Of a stretch of 64,000 nt of DNA, positions 8,429 to 17,858 are shown in pieces. Position numbers and translations under genes: made by a program. The notes under the pieces were generated by a model. It did not search any database. It was not told the DNA's origin and saw only the letters and a program-made list of their open reading frames with translations. Source of the DNA: Noviherbaspirillum malthae (GTDB lineage: Bacteria > Pseudomonadota > Gammaproteobacteria > Burkholderiales > Burkholderiaceae_D); the NCBI RefSeq assembly GCF_015352985.1, contig NZ_JACYXF010000029.1:1-64000 (forward strand), read 5' to 3'. How positions within the stretch are numbered: the first letter of the stretch is position 1; each line of letters begins with the position of its first letter.

Positions 8429-10156
8429 TCAAGTAGAGCAGGTATAGGAAGCGGCGCGGTTCACGTCGCCGGTGCCATTGTACTTCGGCCACTTCGGATA
8501 GTCGCACAGCGGCCGCGTACGTCCCGGAACGCCGGCGGTATCAGCCACGACTTCGTTGGCCGGAGCCGCACCTTTTTCAGCCCAGCTTTCCAGGGCAGTG
8601 AGCGAATCCCAGGACGCGTTGAAGCTTGTGCTGACGGCATGCCCGTAGCCCGCGACTTCATAGTAGCGTGCGAACTTGCTGACTTCCGACGGGCCCATCT
8701 GGCTTTGCAGCCGCTGGTAATACTCTTCGGTCGCGCGGGTGCTGACCAGCACATCGGACAAGCCGTGCGCGAGGAGCAGTTTCCCGCCCTTGGCGGCGAA
8801 GGCGTTCAGGTCGACTTTCGTATCGAGCAGGGTGCTGAGCTCGCTGATGCGGCCTGCAAACGGTCCGGGATTCTCCGGGTCGAGAGACAGGGAATCATAG
8901 TTGGCATCGCGGGTGACCGAATACTTGATCCACTGATCGACCAGCACGCTGATGTAGGGAGCCGTTCTCGGCATCGGCATTGCAGGCTGCGTCGTTCCCA
9001 GTGCGAGGAAGGTGACGGTAGGCTGCAACGGCGAAGGATTGGTCGTGATGCCGAGGTCGGCGCCCCATACGTTATAACCCGGATAGTGCGTTTCTCCGCT
9101 GGCGAGCGAGAAGTTGAACCGGGTGTCGGTATTGATGGTTTTCAGGGCGGCGATCTGCGCGTCCGACAGGCAGGTATCGCCGGCATCGACTCCGCCTTCG
9201 CAGCGCAGCGGCCTGCCGTTGAAGACCGCGGTCGCCGGATCGAAGGTTGCGTTGCATCGCTGCTGGTTGCTGATCAGGTCGTCGGCTACGCCGTCCAGAT
9301 TGTCGCATGCCGCAATGGATGCCTTGTAGAGCAGATCGCGCTTGGCGGTATTCGGATAGGCGCCCGGCTTTGCCAGCGCGCGGTTCATCCGGTGGCCGCC
9401 GAGCAATGCGGCAGCATCGTTCCAGGCGGGATACCATGCGATGGCGCCGTCCCAGTCGGCGGGCCAGCGGGTGATGGCGGCCAGCGCCTCGCGTCCGCCG
9501 GTCGAGCCGCCGGCGAAATAGGCCTTCTGCACCTTGTCTACCGCGTACCTTGCCTTGATCAGATACATCGCCGCGTCGCGCGTTTTCTTGAGCGCGTCGC
9601 CGCCGAAGTTGCGCGCGGATTCCTCGTTCAGCGCAAACGATCCGTCCTGGGAGCCGAAGGCATTCGCCTGGTGCCCCGAGTCGCTCGCGAATGTCGCATA
9701 GCCGCGGCCGAGCGGCGTTGCCTTGTCGGTCGGGCCTGCGGGCACATTGCCGGTGACGCTTGGAATGCTTCCATCGAATCCGCCGCCGCCGAACATGACG
9801 GCTTTTGAATTCCATGCGGTGGGAAGCGCCACTCTGAACAGGATATTGGGCGCACTCTTGTCCACCGGCGCAATACTGGCTGTGACCAGGCAGTGTTCCG
9901 GAACAGCGGCAGCTCCCGTTCCGCTCGCCGCAACGACCGTGGCAGCCGTGACGGTCCCACCCGAAGTCGGCAGGCCGATCGACGATGCCGGAATGGCGGT
10001 ATTGGCAAGCTGCGCGCAGGCGAGCGGCAGCACCGTCGTCGTATTGGGCAACCCCGCCGATCCCGAATCTCCACCGCCGCCTCCGCCGCACGCGGTCAGC
10101 GCGATTGCCATGAAGGCAGGATAAGACTTCCGGAATGTGGCTCTTGGTTCTTTCAT
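8429..10156 (-). CDS. Tannase/feruloyl esterase family lipoprotein
   Basis: Esterase of the tannase/feruloyl-esterase family, 575 residues, acting on esters of hydroxycinnamic or gallic acids. The serine nucleophile is in AYFAGGSTGGREAL near residue 210, the family form of GxSxG; a C-terminal His lies in GYGHAVSTS. The N-terminus is a lipoprotein signal: a basic start, hydrophobic stretch and the lipobox LTAC followed by seven glycines, so the enzyme is probably anchored in the cell envelope. The ATG at 10156 is preceded by GGAGACAAC, which rules out the longer frame from 10255. It is a single gene followed by a terminator. Such an enzyme could feed ferulate to the phenylpropanoid cluster at 41-49 kb. 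Confidence 0.87.
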   Translation of the reverse strand: MKEPRATFRKSYPAFMAIALTACGGGGGGDSGSAGLPNTTTVLPLACAQLANTAIPASSIGLPTSGGTVTAATVVAASGTGAAAVPEHCLVTASIAPVDKSAPNILFRVALPTAWNSKAVMFGGGGFDGSIPSVTGNVPAGPTDKATPLGRGYATFASDSGHQANAFGSQDGSFALNEESARNFGGDALKKTRDAAMYLIKARYAVDKVQKAYFAGGSTGGREALAAITRWPADWDGAIAWYPAWNDAAALLGGHRMNRALAKPGAYPNTAKRDLLYKASIAACDNLDGVADDLISNQQRCNATFDPATAVFNGRPLRCEGGVDAGDTCLSDAQIAALKTINTDTRFNFSLASGETHYPGYNVWGADLGITTNPSPLQPTVTFLALGTTQPAMPMPRTAPYISVLVDQWIKYSVTRDANYDSLSLDPENPGPFAGRISELSTLLDTKVDLNAFAAKGGKLLLAHGLSDVLVSTRATEEYYQRLQSQMGPSEVSKFARYYEVAGYGHAVSTSFNASWDSLTALESWAEKGAAPANEVVADTAGVPGRTRPLCDYPKWPKYNGTGDVNRAASYTCST

Positions 10157-10522
10157 GTTGTCTCCATTAAATTTCTTCTTTGTTCCCGAACACCCGTTTC
10201 GTCTGGAGCCGGCCGTTTGCGCTCGTTCCATAAGCTCGGCAAGGCTTGGTTCCAATGTATCTCGACGTCATCCCATTCTAGGCAGACATGGACTCGACGC
10301 AATGTTCACGGCGCACATAAGCAGGCGTGAAAAATGTTGTGGATATCCATTGGAAACCTGCTTTCGCCAGGGAGTGTTTTCCTTGATTGATTCAACAGAA
10401 ACGAGCTTGGCAGCGTTTATGGAAGAATTCGACGATCCCCGGATACTGGACTGATGGGCTTCCAGCCCGGCCGGGTTTCACCAATTTCTTCAAGAAAATT
10501 ACATCACAAGGATGCTTGCACC
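10157..10522. other. Intergenic region without recognised features
   Basis: This 366-base gap separates the leftward tannase-family gene from the rightward EamA gene. It should hold both promoters, but no convincing -35/-10 pair, dyad or short gene with a ribosome binding site was found. Confidence 0.5.
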
Positions 10523-10945
10523 ATGGAACGCTGGATCGTTTACGCATTTATTTCGATGGCCTTTGCCGGTGCCACGTCGGTCATCGCCAAACTCGGCCTG
10601 TCCGGAATTTCCGGCGACCTCGGCCTCGCCATACGGACCTGCTTCGTCTTCTTGTTCGTGCTGATGTTTGCCGGCGCCGTCGTGCCGGCTTCCGAACTGC
10701 AATCCATCGGGTGGCGCAACATCGGCTGGCTGGCGGCATCTGCAGTGACAACAGCCGGCTCGTGGATTTTCTATTACCGGGCCATCAAACTGGGAGATGT
10801 CTCGACTGTCGCCCTGATCGACAAGGGCAGCGTCGTCATTGCCCTGCTGCTTTCCTGGGCACTGCTTCATGAAGCATTGACGCCGGCCAAGCTGGCCGGC
10901 AGCGCATTGATCGTTGCCGGCATATTCGTCATTGCGCGTGGATAG
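10523..10945 (+). CDS. EamA-family transporter, half-size
   Basis: Inner-membrane protein of 140 residues with about five hydrophobic helices. It has the features of a single EamA (DMT superfamily) repeat: a start of ERWIVYAFISMAFAGATSVI and the C-terminal motif ALLHEALTPAKLAGSALIVAG. Full-size EamA transporters hold two such repeats (about 300 residues), so this protein probably works as a dimer, as small multidrug resistance-like proteins do. The ATG at 10523 follows AAGGAT; a longer frame from 10454 adds a non-hydrophobic tail. It is a stand-alone gene and the substrate is unknown. Confidence 0.85.
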   Translation: MERWIVYAFISMAFAGATSVIAKLGLSGISGDLGLAIRTCFVFLFVLMFAGAVVPASELQSIGWRNIGWLAASAVTTAGSWIFYYRAIKLGDVSTVALIDKGSVVIALLLSWALLHEALTPAKLAGSALIVAGIFVIARG

Positions 10946-11287
10946 GATGAAAGACGGCTTTCTGCCGGCTTGCAGGCGTTGAACCTCGCTCTTTTGCTTC
11001 CACCGCTTGCCGCTACAGTGCGTGGCCTGTCGGCAATCCCGCCCCTGCCTTTACAGCTTGCCGGAACGACTTGAAGCGGCGCATTCCGCAGACTGTTTGC
11101 AATAAATCGAAGACTACAATAAGTCAACTATAAACATGACCGCATCTGGTGCGAAAATCATCCTGTTATCAGGGCAATGCTGAACGCTTGCACGGCAATG
11201 GGATCATCATGATTACCCATCATCAAACTAGCAGCAGGTTCAGCTCCGCTGACCTTGCTTGTTTTATCCAGATTAGAGGTACTAACG
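10946..11287. other. Intergenic region without recognised features
   Basis: A 342-base gap between the EamA and GGDEF-EAL genes. It contains an AT-richer stretch around 11100-11150 but no clear promoter, terminator or small gene could be supported. Confidence 0.5.
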
Positions 11288-13864
11288 ATGGGTACCAGTC
11301 TCCAGGCATTGCAACAGCAGATTGCCAAGCTTGAAAAACTGCTGGATGACAATTTTTCCGCGCTGGTATCGGCTCAGGACGCGCTGGCGCAAACCGAGGC
11401 GAAGCTCGACGAAGTCACGCGGATTTACCAAACCACCTTCGACCTTGCGGCGATCGGCATCGCTCATATCACGCTGGATGGGAAATGGCTGCGCATCAAC
11501 CCTTTTCTATGCCAGATGCTCGGCTACACCGCGGAGGAGCTGCAATCCAAGACCTTCCAGGAACTGACCTATCCGGAAGATCTGGCGCCCGATCTGCATC
11601 TCGTCCAGGAACTGCTGGCCGGAAAAAGAGTTTCCTACTCGCTCGAAAAGCGCTATATCAAGAAAAACGGCGAAGTGGTCTGGGGCCATCTCAGCGTATC
11701 GCTGGTCCGCGATGTCTGGGGCTTGCCAAGTTACTTCATCTCCATCATCAAGAACATCGATGTCCGCATACGGGCTCAGGACCAGGGAGAGCAAAGCCGG
11801 GCCCGCCTGCGGGCAGTGCTCGACAGCCTGAGCGAGGGGGTCATTGTTTTCTCCCATGACGGCAAGCTGCTGGAAGCCAATCCTGCCGCCATGCAACTGT
11901 TCGGATACCGGGACAAAACCGATATCCGCTCGGAGCCGATCGATCTTGCAGCCACGTTCGAGGCGACCACGCTCGACGGCGAATCGGTTCCCGTGGAAGA
12001 CTGGCCGGTTTCCAGGTTGATGCGCAATGAGACGGTCTCGAATGCAGAACTGGTCGTTCATCGCCGCGACACGGGGCGGTCGTGGATCGCCAGCATTTCC
12101 GGAAGGCTGATCAGCACGCCGCAGCTGCCGCAGCCGCTCGCCGTGCTGACGGTGGAGGACATTACCAAGCGCCTGATGGCGGAGACCGCCCTGCGGGTCA
12201 GCGAACAGCGGCTGCGCCTGGCCTTCGACCATATCCCCGACATGATCGTCATCTATGATCCCGACCAGAGGATCCAGTACGTGAACCTCGCCGCCGCCCA
12301 TAACATCGGCCTGAGCGAAAAGGACCTGATCGGCCACCATGCCAGGAACGCGCCGGGACAATCCATCGTGGCCCTGTGGCAGCCGCTGCTCGCGGCAACG
12401 CTGGCCTCGGCCGCACTGCAGGCCGACGATTTTGATTTCCCGACCGAGACCGGCCTGCGCCACCTGAGGGTGACTTGCGTGCCCATTACCGACGGCAGCC
12501 AGTCGGTCCGGGAAATCATGGTCATATGCCATGACTACAGCGAACGGCGACAGGCGGAGGAGAGAATCCGGCAGGCGGCGCTGCACGATCCCCTGACCGG
12601 CCTGCCCAATCGCTCGCTGCTCTACGAATATGCCCGCCATACCTTTGCCGCCGCGAACCGGTCGGGGCAGGAGGTCTCGGTCTTGTTCATCGACCTCGAC
12701 CGCTTCAAGCCGATCAATGACATCCATGGACATGAAGTAGGCGACATGGTGCTGCGCCAGGTCGCCAACCGACTGAGACGCAGCATGCGCGGCGAGGACA
12801 TCGTATTCAGGCTGGGGGGAGACGAGTTTCTTGCGCTCGTTCCTCATCATCATGATGCACCGGCGGGCGAGAAAGTCGCCCAGCATCTGATGGAGGCCGT
12901 CAGCAGCCCTTACCATGTCGGCTCGGTTGAGGCGTCGCTATCATGCTCCATCGGCATCAGCATCTACCCCAGGGACGGTGATGATATCGACCTCCTGATC
13001 GGCCACGCGGATGCGGCCATGTATATCGCCAAGCAGATGGGCCGCAACACCATCCAGTTCTACACCTCGTCGCTTGCCGAACGCGTCTACATGCAGTCAC
13101 TGATCGAGGAAGGCATCAAGAACGCCCTCAAGAAGAATGAATTCTCTCTGTATTACCAGCCTCTGATAGACATGCAGAGCGGCCAGGTAGTCAGCGTGGA
13201 AGCTCTGCTGCGCTGGCCGGGCAACGGCATGGGCCCGGACCGCTTCATTCATGTGGCCGAGGCCACCGGCCTGATCGGCCGGCTTGGCGAGTGGGTGTTT
13301 GCGCAGGCGTGCGAACAGCATTCATCCTGGATCAGGGAGGGCTTGCCGGCCATCCCCATCGCGGTCAACGTGTCGCCGCTGCAGTTCCGCAAGAAGGACT
13401 TTGCAAGCTATCTGCAGGAAACGATTCTGGGACATTGCATCGCCTGCAACGGGATGCAGATCGAACTGACCGAAACCGCCGTCATGGAAGATATCGACCA
13501 TGCCATCACGGTGCTGAACGAACTGCGCAGCAAGGGCATCAAGATCTCGCTCGACGATTTCGGCACCGGCTATTCCAGCCTGAACTACCTGAGCCGTCTG
13601 CCGCTGGACAAGATCAAGGTCGACAAGTCTTTCGTGCATCGGCTCCAGCATGACACGGCAAGCCAGGCGGTCATCGAAGCCATCATTGCGCTGGGCCGCA
13701 CGCTGCAGCTGGAAATCGTCGCCGAAGGCATCGAATCCGATTCGACCCTGCAGTATCTGCGCCTGCACGGATGCCATCAGGCTCAGGGTTTCCATGTCTG
13801 CCAGCCGGTAGTCGGCAGCCAGTTTGCAGTCTGGTACCGCCAGCATGCGGCCACCCTGCAGTGA
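11288..13864 (+). CDS. PAS-GGDEF-EAL cyclic-di-GMP signalling protein
   Basis: 858-residue protein with a predicted coiled coil at the N-terminus, three PAS domains (about residues 45-165, 175-295 and 305-430), a GGDEF domain and a C-terminal EAL domain. The diguanylate cyclase site is intact (FRLGGDEFLALV) with an RGED inhibitory I-site five residues ahead. The phosphodiesterase site is also intact (SVEALLRWP, ELTETAVMED, DDFGTGYSSLNYLSRLP, KVDKSFV). Both activities are therefore possible, and the PAS domains probably decide which dominates. No membrane segment is visible, so sensing is cytoplasmic. The ATG at 11288 follows AGAGGTACTAACG. It likely influences motility or biofilm formation, as known for the family. 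Confidence 0.93.
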   Translation: MGTSLQALQQQIAKLEKLLDDNFSALVSAQDALAQTEAKLDEVTRIYQTTFDLAAIGIAHITLDGKWLRINPFLCQMLGYTAEELQSKTFQELTYPEDLAPDLHLVQELLAGKRVSYSLEKRYIKKNGEVVWGHLSVSLVRDVWGLPSYFISIIKNIDVRIRAQDQGEQSRARLRAVLDSLSEGVIVFSHDGKLLEANPAAMQLFGYRDKTDIRSEPIDLAATFEATTLDGESVPVEDWPVSRLMRNETVSNAELVVHRRDTGRSWIASISGRLISTPQLPQPLAVLTVEDITKRLMAETALRVSEQRLRLAFDHIPDMIVIYDPDQRIQYVNLAAAHNIGLSEKDLIGHHARNAPGQSIVALWQPLLAATLASAALQADDFDFPTETGLRHLRVTCVPITDGSQSVREIMVICHDYSERRQAEERIRQAALHDPLTGLPNRSLLYEYARHTFAAANRSGQEVSVLFIDLDRFKPINDIHGHEVGDMVLRQVANRLRRSMRGEDIVFRLGGDEFLALVPHHHDAPAGEKVAQHLMEAVSSPYHVGSVEASLSCSIGISIYPRDGDDIDLLIGHADAAMYIAKQMGRNTIQFYTSSLAERVYMQSLIEEGIKNALKKNEFSLYYQPLIDMQSGQVVSVEALLRWPGNGMGPDRFIHVAEATGLIGRLGEWVFAQACEQHSSWIREGLPAIPIAVNVSPLQFRKKDFASYLQETILGHCIACNGMQIELTETAVMEDIDHAITVLNELRSKGIKISLDDFGTGYSSLNYLSRLPLDKIKVDKSFVHRLQHDTASQAVIEAIIALGRTLQLEIVAEGIESDSTLQYLRLHGCHQAQGFHVCQPVVGSQFAVWYRQHAATLQ

Positions 13865-13901
13865 TGCGGGCTACCCAGGAGAATTCATTCCGGCGACGAC
13901 A

Positions 13902-14189
13902 ATGAACATCAATATCACGCAACTGGCCAGGACATCCGCGGGCGTACGCGGAACGTGTCCGGGCGTGTATTTCCTGTTTCAGGACCGCGAGCTGGTTTAC
14001 ATCGGGCATGGCCAGAATTGCTTTCTTGAAGTCGCACACCATACCGGGAAGGAGACGGCCGGGATCTTCAATCGCTGGAGCTTTGTACGAGTCGATGATG
14101 CGAGCGAACGGATGAGCCTGGCCCACTCCCTGATTGCGGAGCATCGTCCGCCCCATAACCGCGAGCAGGAGCCCGGGTCGGTTAGCTGA
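13902..14189 (+). CDS. Small GIY-YIG-like protein
   Basis: 95-residue protein with the start of a GIY-YIG nuclease fold: GVYFL, eight residues later LVYIG, then a histidine/arginine-containing helix region and a C-terminal HRPPHN segment. The usual catalytic Arg after YIG is not obvious (GHGQNCFLEV), so nuclease activity is uncertain. The ATG at 13902 starts 38 bases after the GGDEF-EAL stop; AGGAG lies about 21 bases upstream, further than usual. It may be co-transcribed with that gene, but no functional link is known. Small single-domain GIY-YIG proteins are common in this group and mostly uncharacterised. Confidence 0.6.
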   Translation: MNINITQLARTSAGVRGTCPGVYFLFQDRELVYIGHGQNCFLEVAHHTGKETAGIFNRWSFVRVDDASERMSLAHSLIAEHRPPHNREQEPGSVS

Positions 14190-14267
14190 AACCTGCGCAG
14201 GTCGCCGCAAGTCTGCCTCCGGCTCTACTGATGCCGAAGGCTTTCAAGCGAGCGATGAAGGAAAAAG

Positions 14268-14576
14268 CTATTTCGTGGCAAGGATCCACTTCACCAGTGT
14301 CTGTGCTTCCGCTTCGCTGACTTGAGGATTCGCCGGCATGGGAACCGGACCCCATGCGCCCGCGCCGCCCTTGATCACTTTCTGAACGAGTTTTTCCTCG
14401 CTGCCCTTTTGTCCAGCGTACTTGGCGGCGACATCCTTGAAGGACGGCCCGACAACCTTGTTGGCAACGGCATGGCAAGCCATGCAGTTCTTCGACTTCG
14501 CCAGATCGGCATTTGCGAGAGCGGCGTTCGATGCAAACAATCCCGCGAGCAGGCAGCTCAATAAAGTAATTCTCAT
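14268..14576 (-). CDS. Class I c-type cytochrome, c551/c552-like
   Basis: Periplasmic monoheme cytochrome of 102 residues. Residues 1-22 are a signal peptide ending ALANA. The heme motif CMACH follows at about residue 31 and the distal methionine is in the PMPANP loop near 79, as in cytochrome c551/c552. The C-terminal helix AEAQTLVKWILATK is typical. The start at 14576 follows GGAGATAGGG; a second ATG lies 12 bases upstream. It is a stand-alone gene converging with the GIY-YIG-like gene. It may carry electrons to or from a periplasmic dehydrogenase, for example the sorbosone-dehydrogenase-like protein encoded nearby, but that is only a guess from proximity. Confidence 0.92.
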   Translation of the reverse strand: MRITLLSCLLAGLFASNAALANADLAKSKNCMACHAVANKVVGPSFKDVAAKYAGQKGSEEKLVQKVIKGGAGAWGPVPMPANPQVSEAEAQTLVKWILATK

Positions 14577-15014
14577 CCCTATCTCCATTCAATATCCCTG
14601 CCCTTCACCGAGCAGCGGCTCCGGCCATGATACATACGTATACTTTTTTTGTATACAATTTAACCTTAATGTTAATCAGTTTTTGGCTGATGAATTTAAG
14701 CGGAAAGCCTGTTGACCGGGGGAGGTATTTTCGCGACAGGTTGAACTGCTTTCCGAATTCGGAGCTTGAAGATGAAGCGCTCTGGAGAAATCAGGACGTC
14801 CTGAAAAGCGAAAAGGGCTGAACTCGCGCTGTCGCAAGTTGAGCCCTCCTCTAAATAATGAACTGCAGGCGAATTTTACATTTACAAAAGGAAATTTTTC
14901 AAGAGATTGCTTGCATATTTGCGTTCGCACAAAGCCGGCGCGCCACACTCTGCGGAAGCAGTTGACATGCGCTGCTCTCGTCAGCGGTTAAAACAGCTTG
15001 CCCAAACAGTTTGC
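14577..15014. other. AT-rich non-coding region
   Basis: Between the cytochrome c gene and the sorbosone-dehydrogenase-like gene lie 438 bases of unusually low GC content, especially 14625-14700, with a GTATAC repeat pair flanking a T-run. The short open frames here have no ribosome binding site and no recognisable protein pattern. The only clear structure is the stem-loop at 14814-14847. Confidence 0.5.
14814..14847. repeat. Imperfect inverted repeat, possible terminator
   Basis: AGGGCTGAACTCGC at 14814-14827 and GCAAGTTGAGCCCT at 14834-14847 form a 14-bp stem with two mismatches and a six-base loop. It stands alone in an AT-rich gap, preceded by AAAA and followed by CCTCCTCT. It could be a terminator remnant for the leftward gene ending at 15015, although it lies 167 bases beyond the stop. 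Confidence 0.45.
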
Positions 15015-16331
15015 TCAGGGAGCCGACGTCACGCGCCAGACGATGTTCCCCACATCATCGGATATCAGAAGCGCACCGGTACGGTCGACTGCGGCGCCGA
15101 TCGGGCGCCCGAATGCCTTGCCGTCTTCCGACAGGAATCCGGTAAGAACATCCTGTGCCGGTCCGGACGGCTTCCCGTTCTGGAACGGTACGAAGATGAC
15201 CTTGTAGCCGCTGTGCGGCTTGCGGTTCCAGGAACCGTGCTGTGCGATGAAGGCACCGCCCGCATACTGCCGAGGCAGCTGCTTTCCTTCATAGAAGACG
15301 AGCCCGAATGAAGCCGTGTGCGCACCGAGCGCATAGTCCGGCACGATCGCCGATGCCACGAGGTCCGGTCGCGGGGGCTTTATCCTCTCGTCCACGTTCT
15401 GGCCGTAATAGCTGTAAGGCCAGCCGTAGAAACCGCCGTCCCTGACCGAGGTCATGTAATCCGGCACCAGATCGCTGCCGATTTCGTCGCGCTCATTGAC
15501 CGTGGTCCAGAGCGCACCGGTTACCGGCTGCCAGGCCAGTCCGTTGGGGTTGCGCAGGCCAGAGGCGAACAGGCGCGTCCTGCCCGTCGCCGGATCGATT
15601 TCGAGAATAGCAGCCCGGTTCACCTCGTTGTCCATGCCGACTTCGCCGACATTGCTGTTCGAACCGACGGTGACGTAGAGACGGGAACCGTCGCGGCTTG
15701 CAATTACGTTCTTGGTCCAGTGATGGTTGATCCGGCCGGCCGGCAGGTCCGCTATCTTGACGCCGGGCTCCCTGATCTGTGTCGCCCCTGTCTTGTAGGG
15801 AAACCGCACCACGGCATCGGTGTTGGCCACGTAGAGGGAATCGCCGACCAGCGCCATGCCGAAAGGCGAGTTCAATCCTTCGAGAAAGGCGGTGCGCACT
15901 TCCGGCTTTCCATCGCCGTCGGCATCGCGCAGCAGCGTGATGCGGTTCGCGCTCGGCACGCCTGCGCCGGCGCGCTTCATGACTTTTTTCATGATCCAGC
16001 CCACGATTCCGGAGCGCGCACCTTCGGCATCGGCCGGCTTGTTCGATTCGGCCACCAGGATATCGCCGTTGGGCAGCGCGTACAGCCAGCGAGGATGGTC
16101 AAGACCGCTGGCGAATGCCTTGACTGCGAGCCCCGGAGCCGGCTTCGGCATCGCGCCTTCCGGCCATCCTTGCGCCGGCGCGATGTTGACTGTCGGGACC
16201 AAACCTTTCACCGGCGCCGGAAGCTGCGGCTGGTTCCCCATCCCTGCTTCGACGGGAAGCAGCGCCTTCTCAGCGCAGGCGCTTAACAACAGCATTCCGG
16301 CCAGTATTGAAGGAAAAAGGGACGTACGCAT
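15015..16331 (-). CDS. PQQ-type sugar/sorbosone dehydrogenase-like lipoprotein
   Basis: 438-residue beta-propeller protein of the glucose/sorbosone dehydrogenase family. It carries a lipoprotein signal with lipobox LLLSAC at about residue 18. The propeller has the typical [18 protein letters not shown] start, [21 protein letters not shown] and HGSWNR segments; arginine, asparagine and histidine of such segments bind PQQ and calcium in the family. The protein probably oxidises a sugar or aldose in the periplasm and passes electrons to a cytochrome or quinone; many family members remain biochemically untested. The ATG at 16331 is preceded by GGGGAGCAATC; a longer frame from 16391 would spoil the signal peptide. 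It is a single gene. Confidence 0.87.
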   Translation of the reverse strand: MRTSLFPSILAGMLLLSACAEKALLPVEAGMGNQPQLPAPVKGLVPTVNIAPAQGWPEGAMPKPAPGLAVKAFASGLDHPRWLYALPNGDILVAESNKPADAEGARSGIVGWIMKKVMKRAGAGVPSANRITLLRDADGDGKPEVRTAFLEGLNSPFGMALVGDSLYVANTDAVVRFPYKTGATQIREPGVKIADLPAGRINHHWTKNVIASRDGSRLYVTVGSNSNVGEVGMDNEVNRAAILEIDPATGRTRLFASGLRNPNGLAWQPVTGALWTTVNERDEIGSDLVPDYMTSVRDGGFYGWPYSYYGQNVDERIKPPRPDLVASAIVPDYALGAHTASFGLVFYEGKQLPRQYAGGAFIAQHGSWNRKPHSGYKVIFVPFQNGKPSGPAQDVLTGFLSEDGKAFGRPIGAAVDRTGALLISDDVGNIVWRVTSAP

Positions 16332-16644
16332 GATTGCTCCCCGGTGAAAAGTGAGGTGTGAAGGTTGAGGAATTACATTGAAAGACAGCACTATTCATTG
16401 CGCGTTCAATTTGATCATGCTTCCGCATGACGCCGTTTCCATGCAGCGAATCTGCGGCGGGTTTTATTAAGCAATCGCTTGAAAACGGTCTTTTTTCCTC
16501 GTAATTGCCGTCATATGCTTAAGCTGCGGCGTCACCCAGCTGAACTTGAGCATGCCATTGAAGTCACACGTCTGCCTTGCAGATGTACCAGTGACAGAAA
16601 TCAACTCCTGACTGGCCGACTAAAAACGACTCAAAGGAAATAGT
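16332..16644. other. Intergenic region without recognised features
   Basis: 313-base divergent gap between the sorbosone-dehydrogenase-like gene and the small lipoprotein gene. It must hold two promoters, but no convincing box pair or dyad was identified. Confidence 0.5.
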
Positions 16645-17013
16645 ATGAAACTTGGAATCATCAAACCGCTAGCCATCTGCGCCTTGGGAACTGCTGTTCT
16701 GGCGGGATGCGCATCCTCCTCTCCGACTTCATCCACCGCGACGACTGCCGCATCCAGCCAGAGCGGACTCAAAACCGGCAAGGTGACGGCCGTCGAGACC
16801 GTCGCCGTAGTCGACCAGGCGCTCGTCGGCAGCAGCTCCGGCAACAGCGCCGTCGTGACTACCGCCAGCGGCGGGCCGCAAGCACTTACGGTTCAGTTCA
16901 ATGACGGTTCCGAGGGCCGATTCATCATCGATCGTCCGACCACCCAGCATACCGTCGGCGAATCGGTCTATGTGATCACTGACGGCAACCGCACGGGAAT
17001 CATGCGGCGCTGA
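16645..17013 (+). CDS. Small outer-membrane-type lipoprotein
   Basis: 122-residue protein with a lipoprotein signal: MKLGIIKPLAICALGTAVLA then GC at residues 21-22, the lipobox cysteine. A Ser/Thr/Ala-rich linker of about 20 residues follows, then a small beta-rich domain beginning GKVTAVETVAVVDQ and containing QFNDGSEGRFIIDRP and VGESVYVITDGN. The arrangement resembles small outer-membrane lipoproteins of the SlyB/PCP type but without an obvious glycine zipper. The ATG follows AAGGAAATAGT. It is a single gene ended by the hairpin at 17055. Its exact role is unknown. Confidence 0.8.
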   Translation: MKLGIIKPLAICALGTAVLAGCASSSPTSSTATTAASSQSGLKTGKVTAVETVAVVDQALVGSSSGNSAVVTTASGGPQALTVQFNDGSEGRFIIDRPTTQHTVGESVYVITDGNRTGIMRR

Positions 17014-17054
17014 TACTGCGATCCTGAGACAGGGAATGAGGCGGTGCCTTGAGG

Positions 17055-17076
17055 GAATGGCGCTTTTGCGCCATTC
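17055..17076 (+). terminator. Intrinsic terminator after the lipoprotein gene
   Basis: GAATGGCGC and GCGCCATTC form a perfect 9-bp stem around a TTTT loop, 41 bases after the lipoprotein stop codon, followed by a pyrimidine-rich stretch ending CTCTTTT. Confidence 0.75.
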
Positions 17077-17238
17077 ATGCTCTCCTCTTTTCGAATCAAA
17101 GGAAGGCCAGGGGGGAATGAGACCGCAAAGTCACTCGGAGTTTACTTCCCCTTGGCACCCTGTTCGCGCCACGCTTCATCCGCCCCGTCACCGGGTGCCA
17201 GCCGCACCGGCGATTCCCTCACTTCTACCCTATGCTGC

Positions 17239-17592
17239 TCACCCGAGCTGCCGCGCTGCAGCCGTTCCTCGCCGCACAGTCGCCCTGGTATAAGACCACG
17301 CAATGAGTTCCGCAAGATAGTCCGTCGGGACTGCGCTGACATCCACGATGGTGACCCAATGGAACCTGGCCAGATAACGCGCCGGCTTGATGCCGGGCAT
17401 ATCGGTCAGCTCCAGGAAACGTTCAGGCGTGGTTCGAATACTGAAGCGCCACTTTTCAGGGTCGCTGGTCTTGAAGTAGGCAAACTTTTTACCGCCTGCA
17501 TAGTAGACGAGTACATTGCTGGGCGGACCGAACAGCTTGGCGGATGCGCCGGGGTAACGGCCGCAATGCTCTTTGACAGCGATAACATCCAT
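17239..17592 (-). CDS. MmcQ/YjbR family protein
   Basis: 117-residue protein of the MmcQ/YjbR family, a small CyaY-like fold sometimes annotated as DNA-binding. Typical segments are present: FGPPSNVLVYYAGGKKFAYF, the WRFSIRTTPERFLELTDMPG loop and ARFHWVTI followed by a C-terminal helix with SYTRATV. The ATG at 17592 is preceded by AGGAAATGCAA; another ATG two codons upstream would overlap that site. It may be co-transcribed after the DUF4287 gene (56 bases apart, same strand). The biological function of the family is not established. Confidence 0.85.
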   Translation of the reverse strand: MDVIAVKEHCGRYPGASAKLFGPPSNVLVYYAGGKKFAYFKTSDPEKWRFSIRTTPERFLELTDMPGIKPARYLARFHWVTIVDVSAVPTDYLAELIAWSYTRATVRRGTAAARQLG

Positions 17593-17648
17593 TTGCATTT
17601 CCTGAGCTGCTTAACGATCGAGATGAGAGGCGGCAGGCGGCTTGCCCG

Positions 17649-17858
17649 TTATTTCCCGGCCAGAAACCAGGCAACCAGGGCATTGGCGTGCCCATGCCCC
17701 AACTGGTGATCCACCTTGAGCTGGTTGACGAGTTCCATGTGCTTGAGCGGACCAGCTTTCCGAAGAACTTCCATCCAGTGGGCGATGGGGTATCCATACT
17801 TTTTCTCAATGGATGGAAAGTAGGATGCGGGCCCTTTTACTGTTTCATTGTCTGCCAT
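17649..17858 (-). CDS. DUF4287 domain protein
   Basis: 69-residue cytoplasmic protein that matches the DUF4287 pattern: ASYFPSIEKKYGYPIAHW, then LKHMELVNQLKVDHQLGHGHANALVAW. The Gly-His-Gly-His-Ala-Asn stretch and the tryptophan are typical of the family. Proteins with this domain are often encoded next to YjbR-like proteins, as here. No function has been established; a helical DNA- or nucleotide-binding role has been proposed only by analogy. Confidence 0.85.
   Translation of the reverse strand: MADNETVKGPASYFPSIEKKYGYPIAHWMEVLRKAGPLKHMELVNQLKVDHQLGHGHANALVAWFLAGK

Noticed and set aside
14627-14821. 64-codon rightward frame in the AT-rich gap near 14.7 kb
   Set aside because: No ribosome binding site, biased low-GC composition and no recognisable protein pattern; it appears to be an artefact of the AT-rich stretch.
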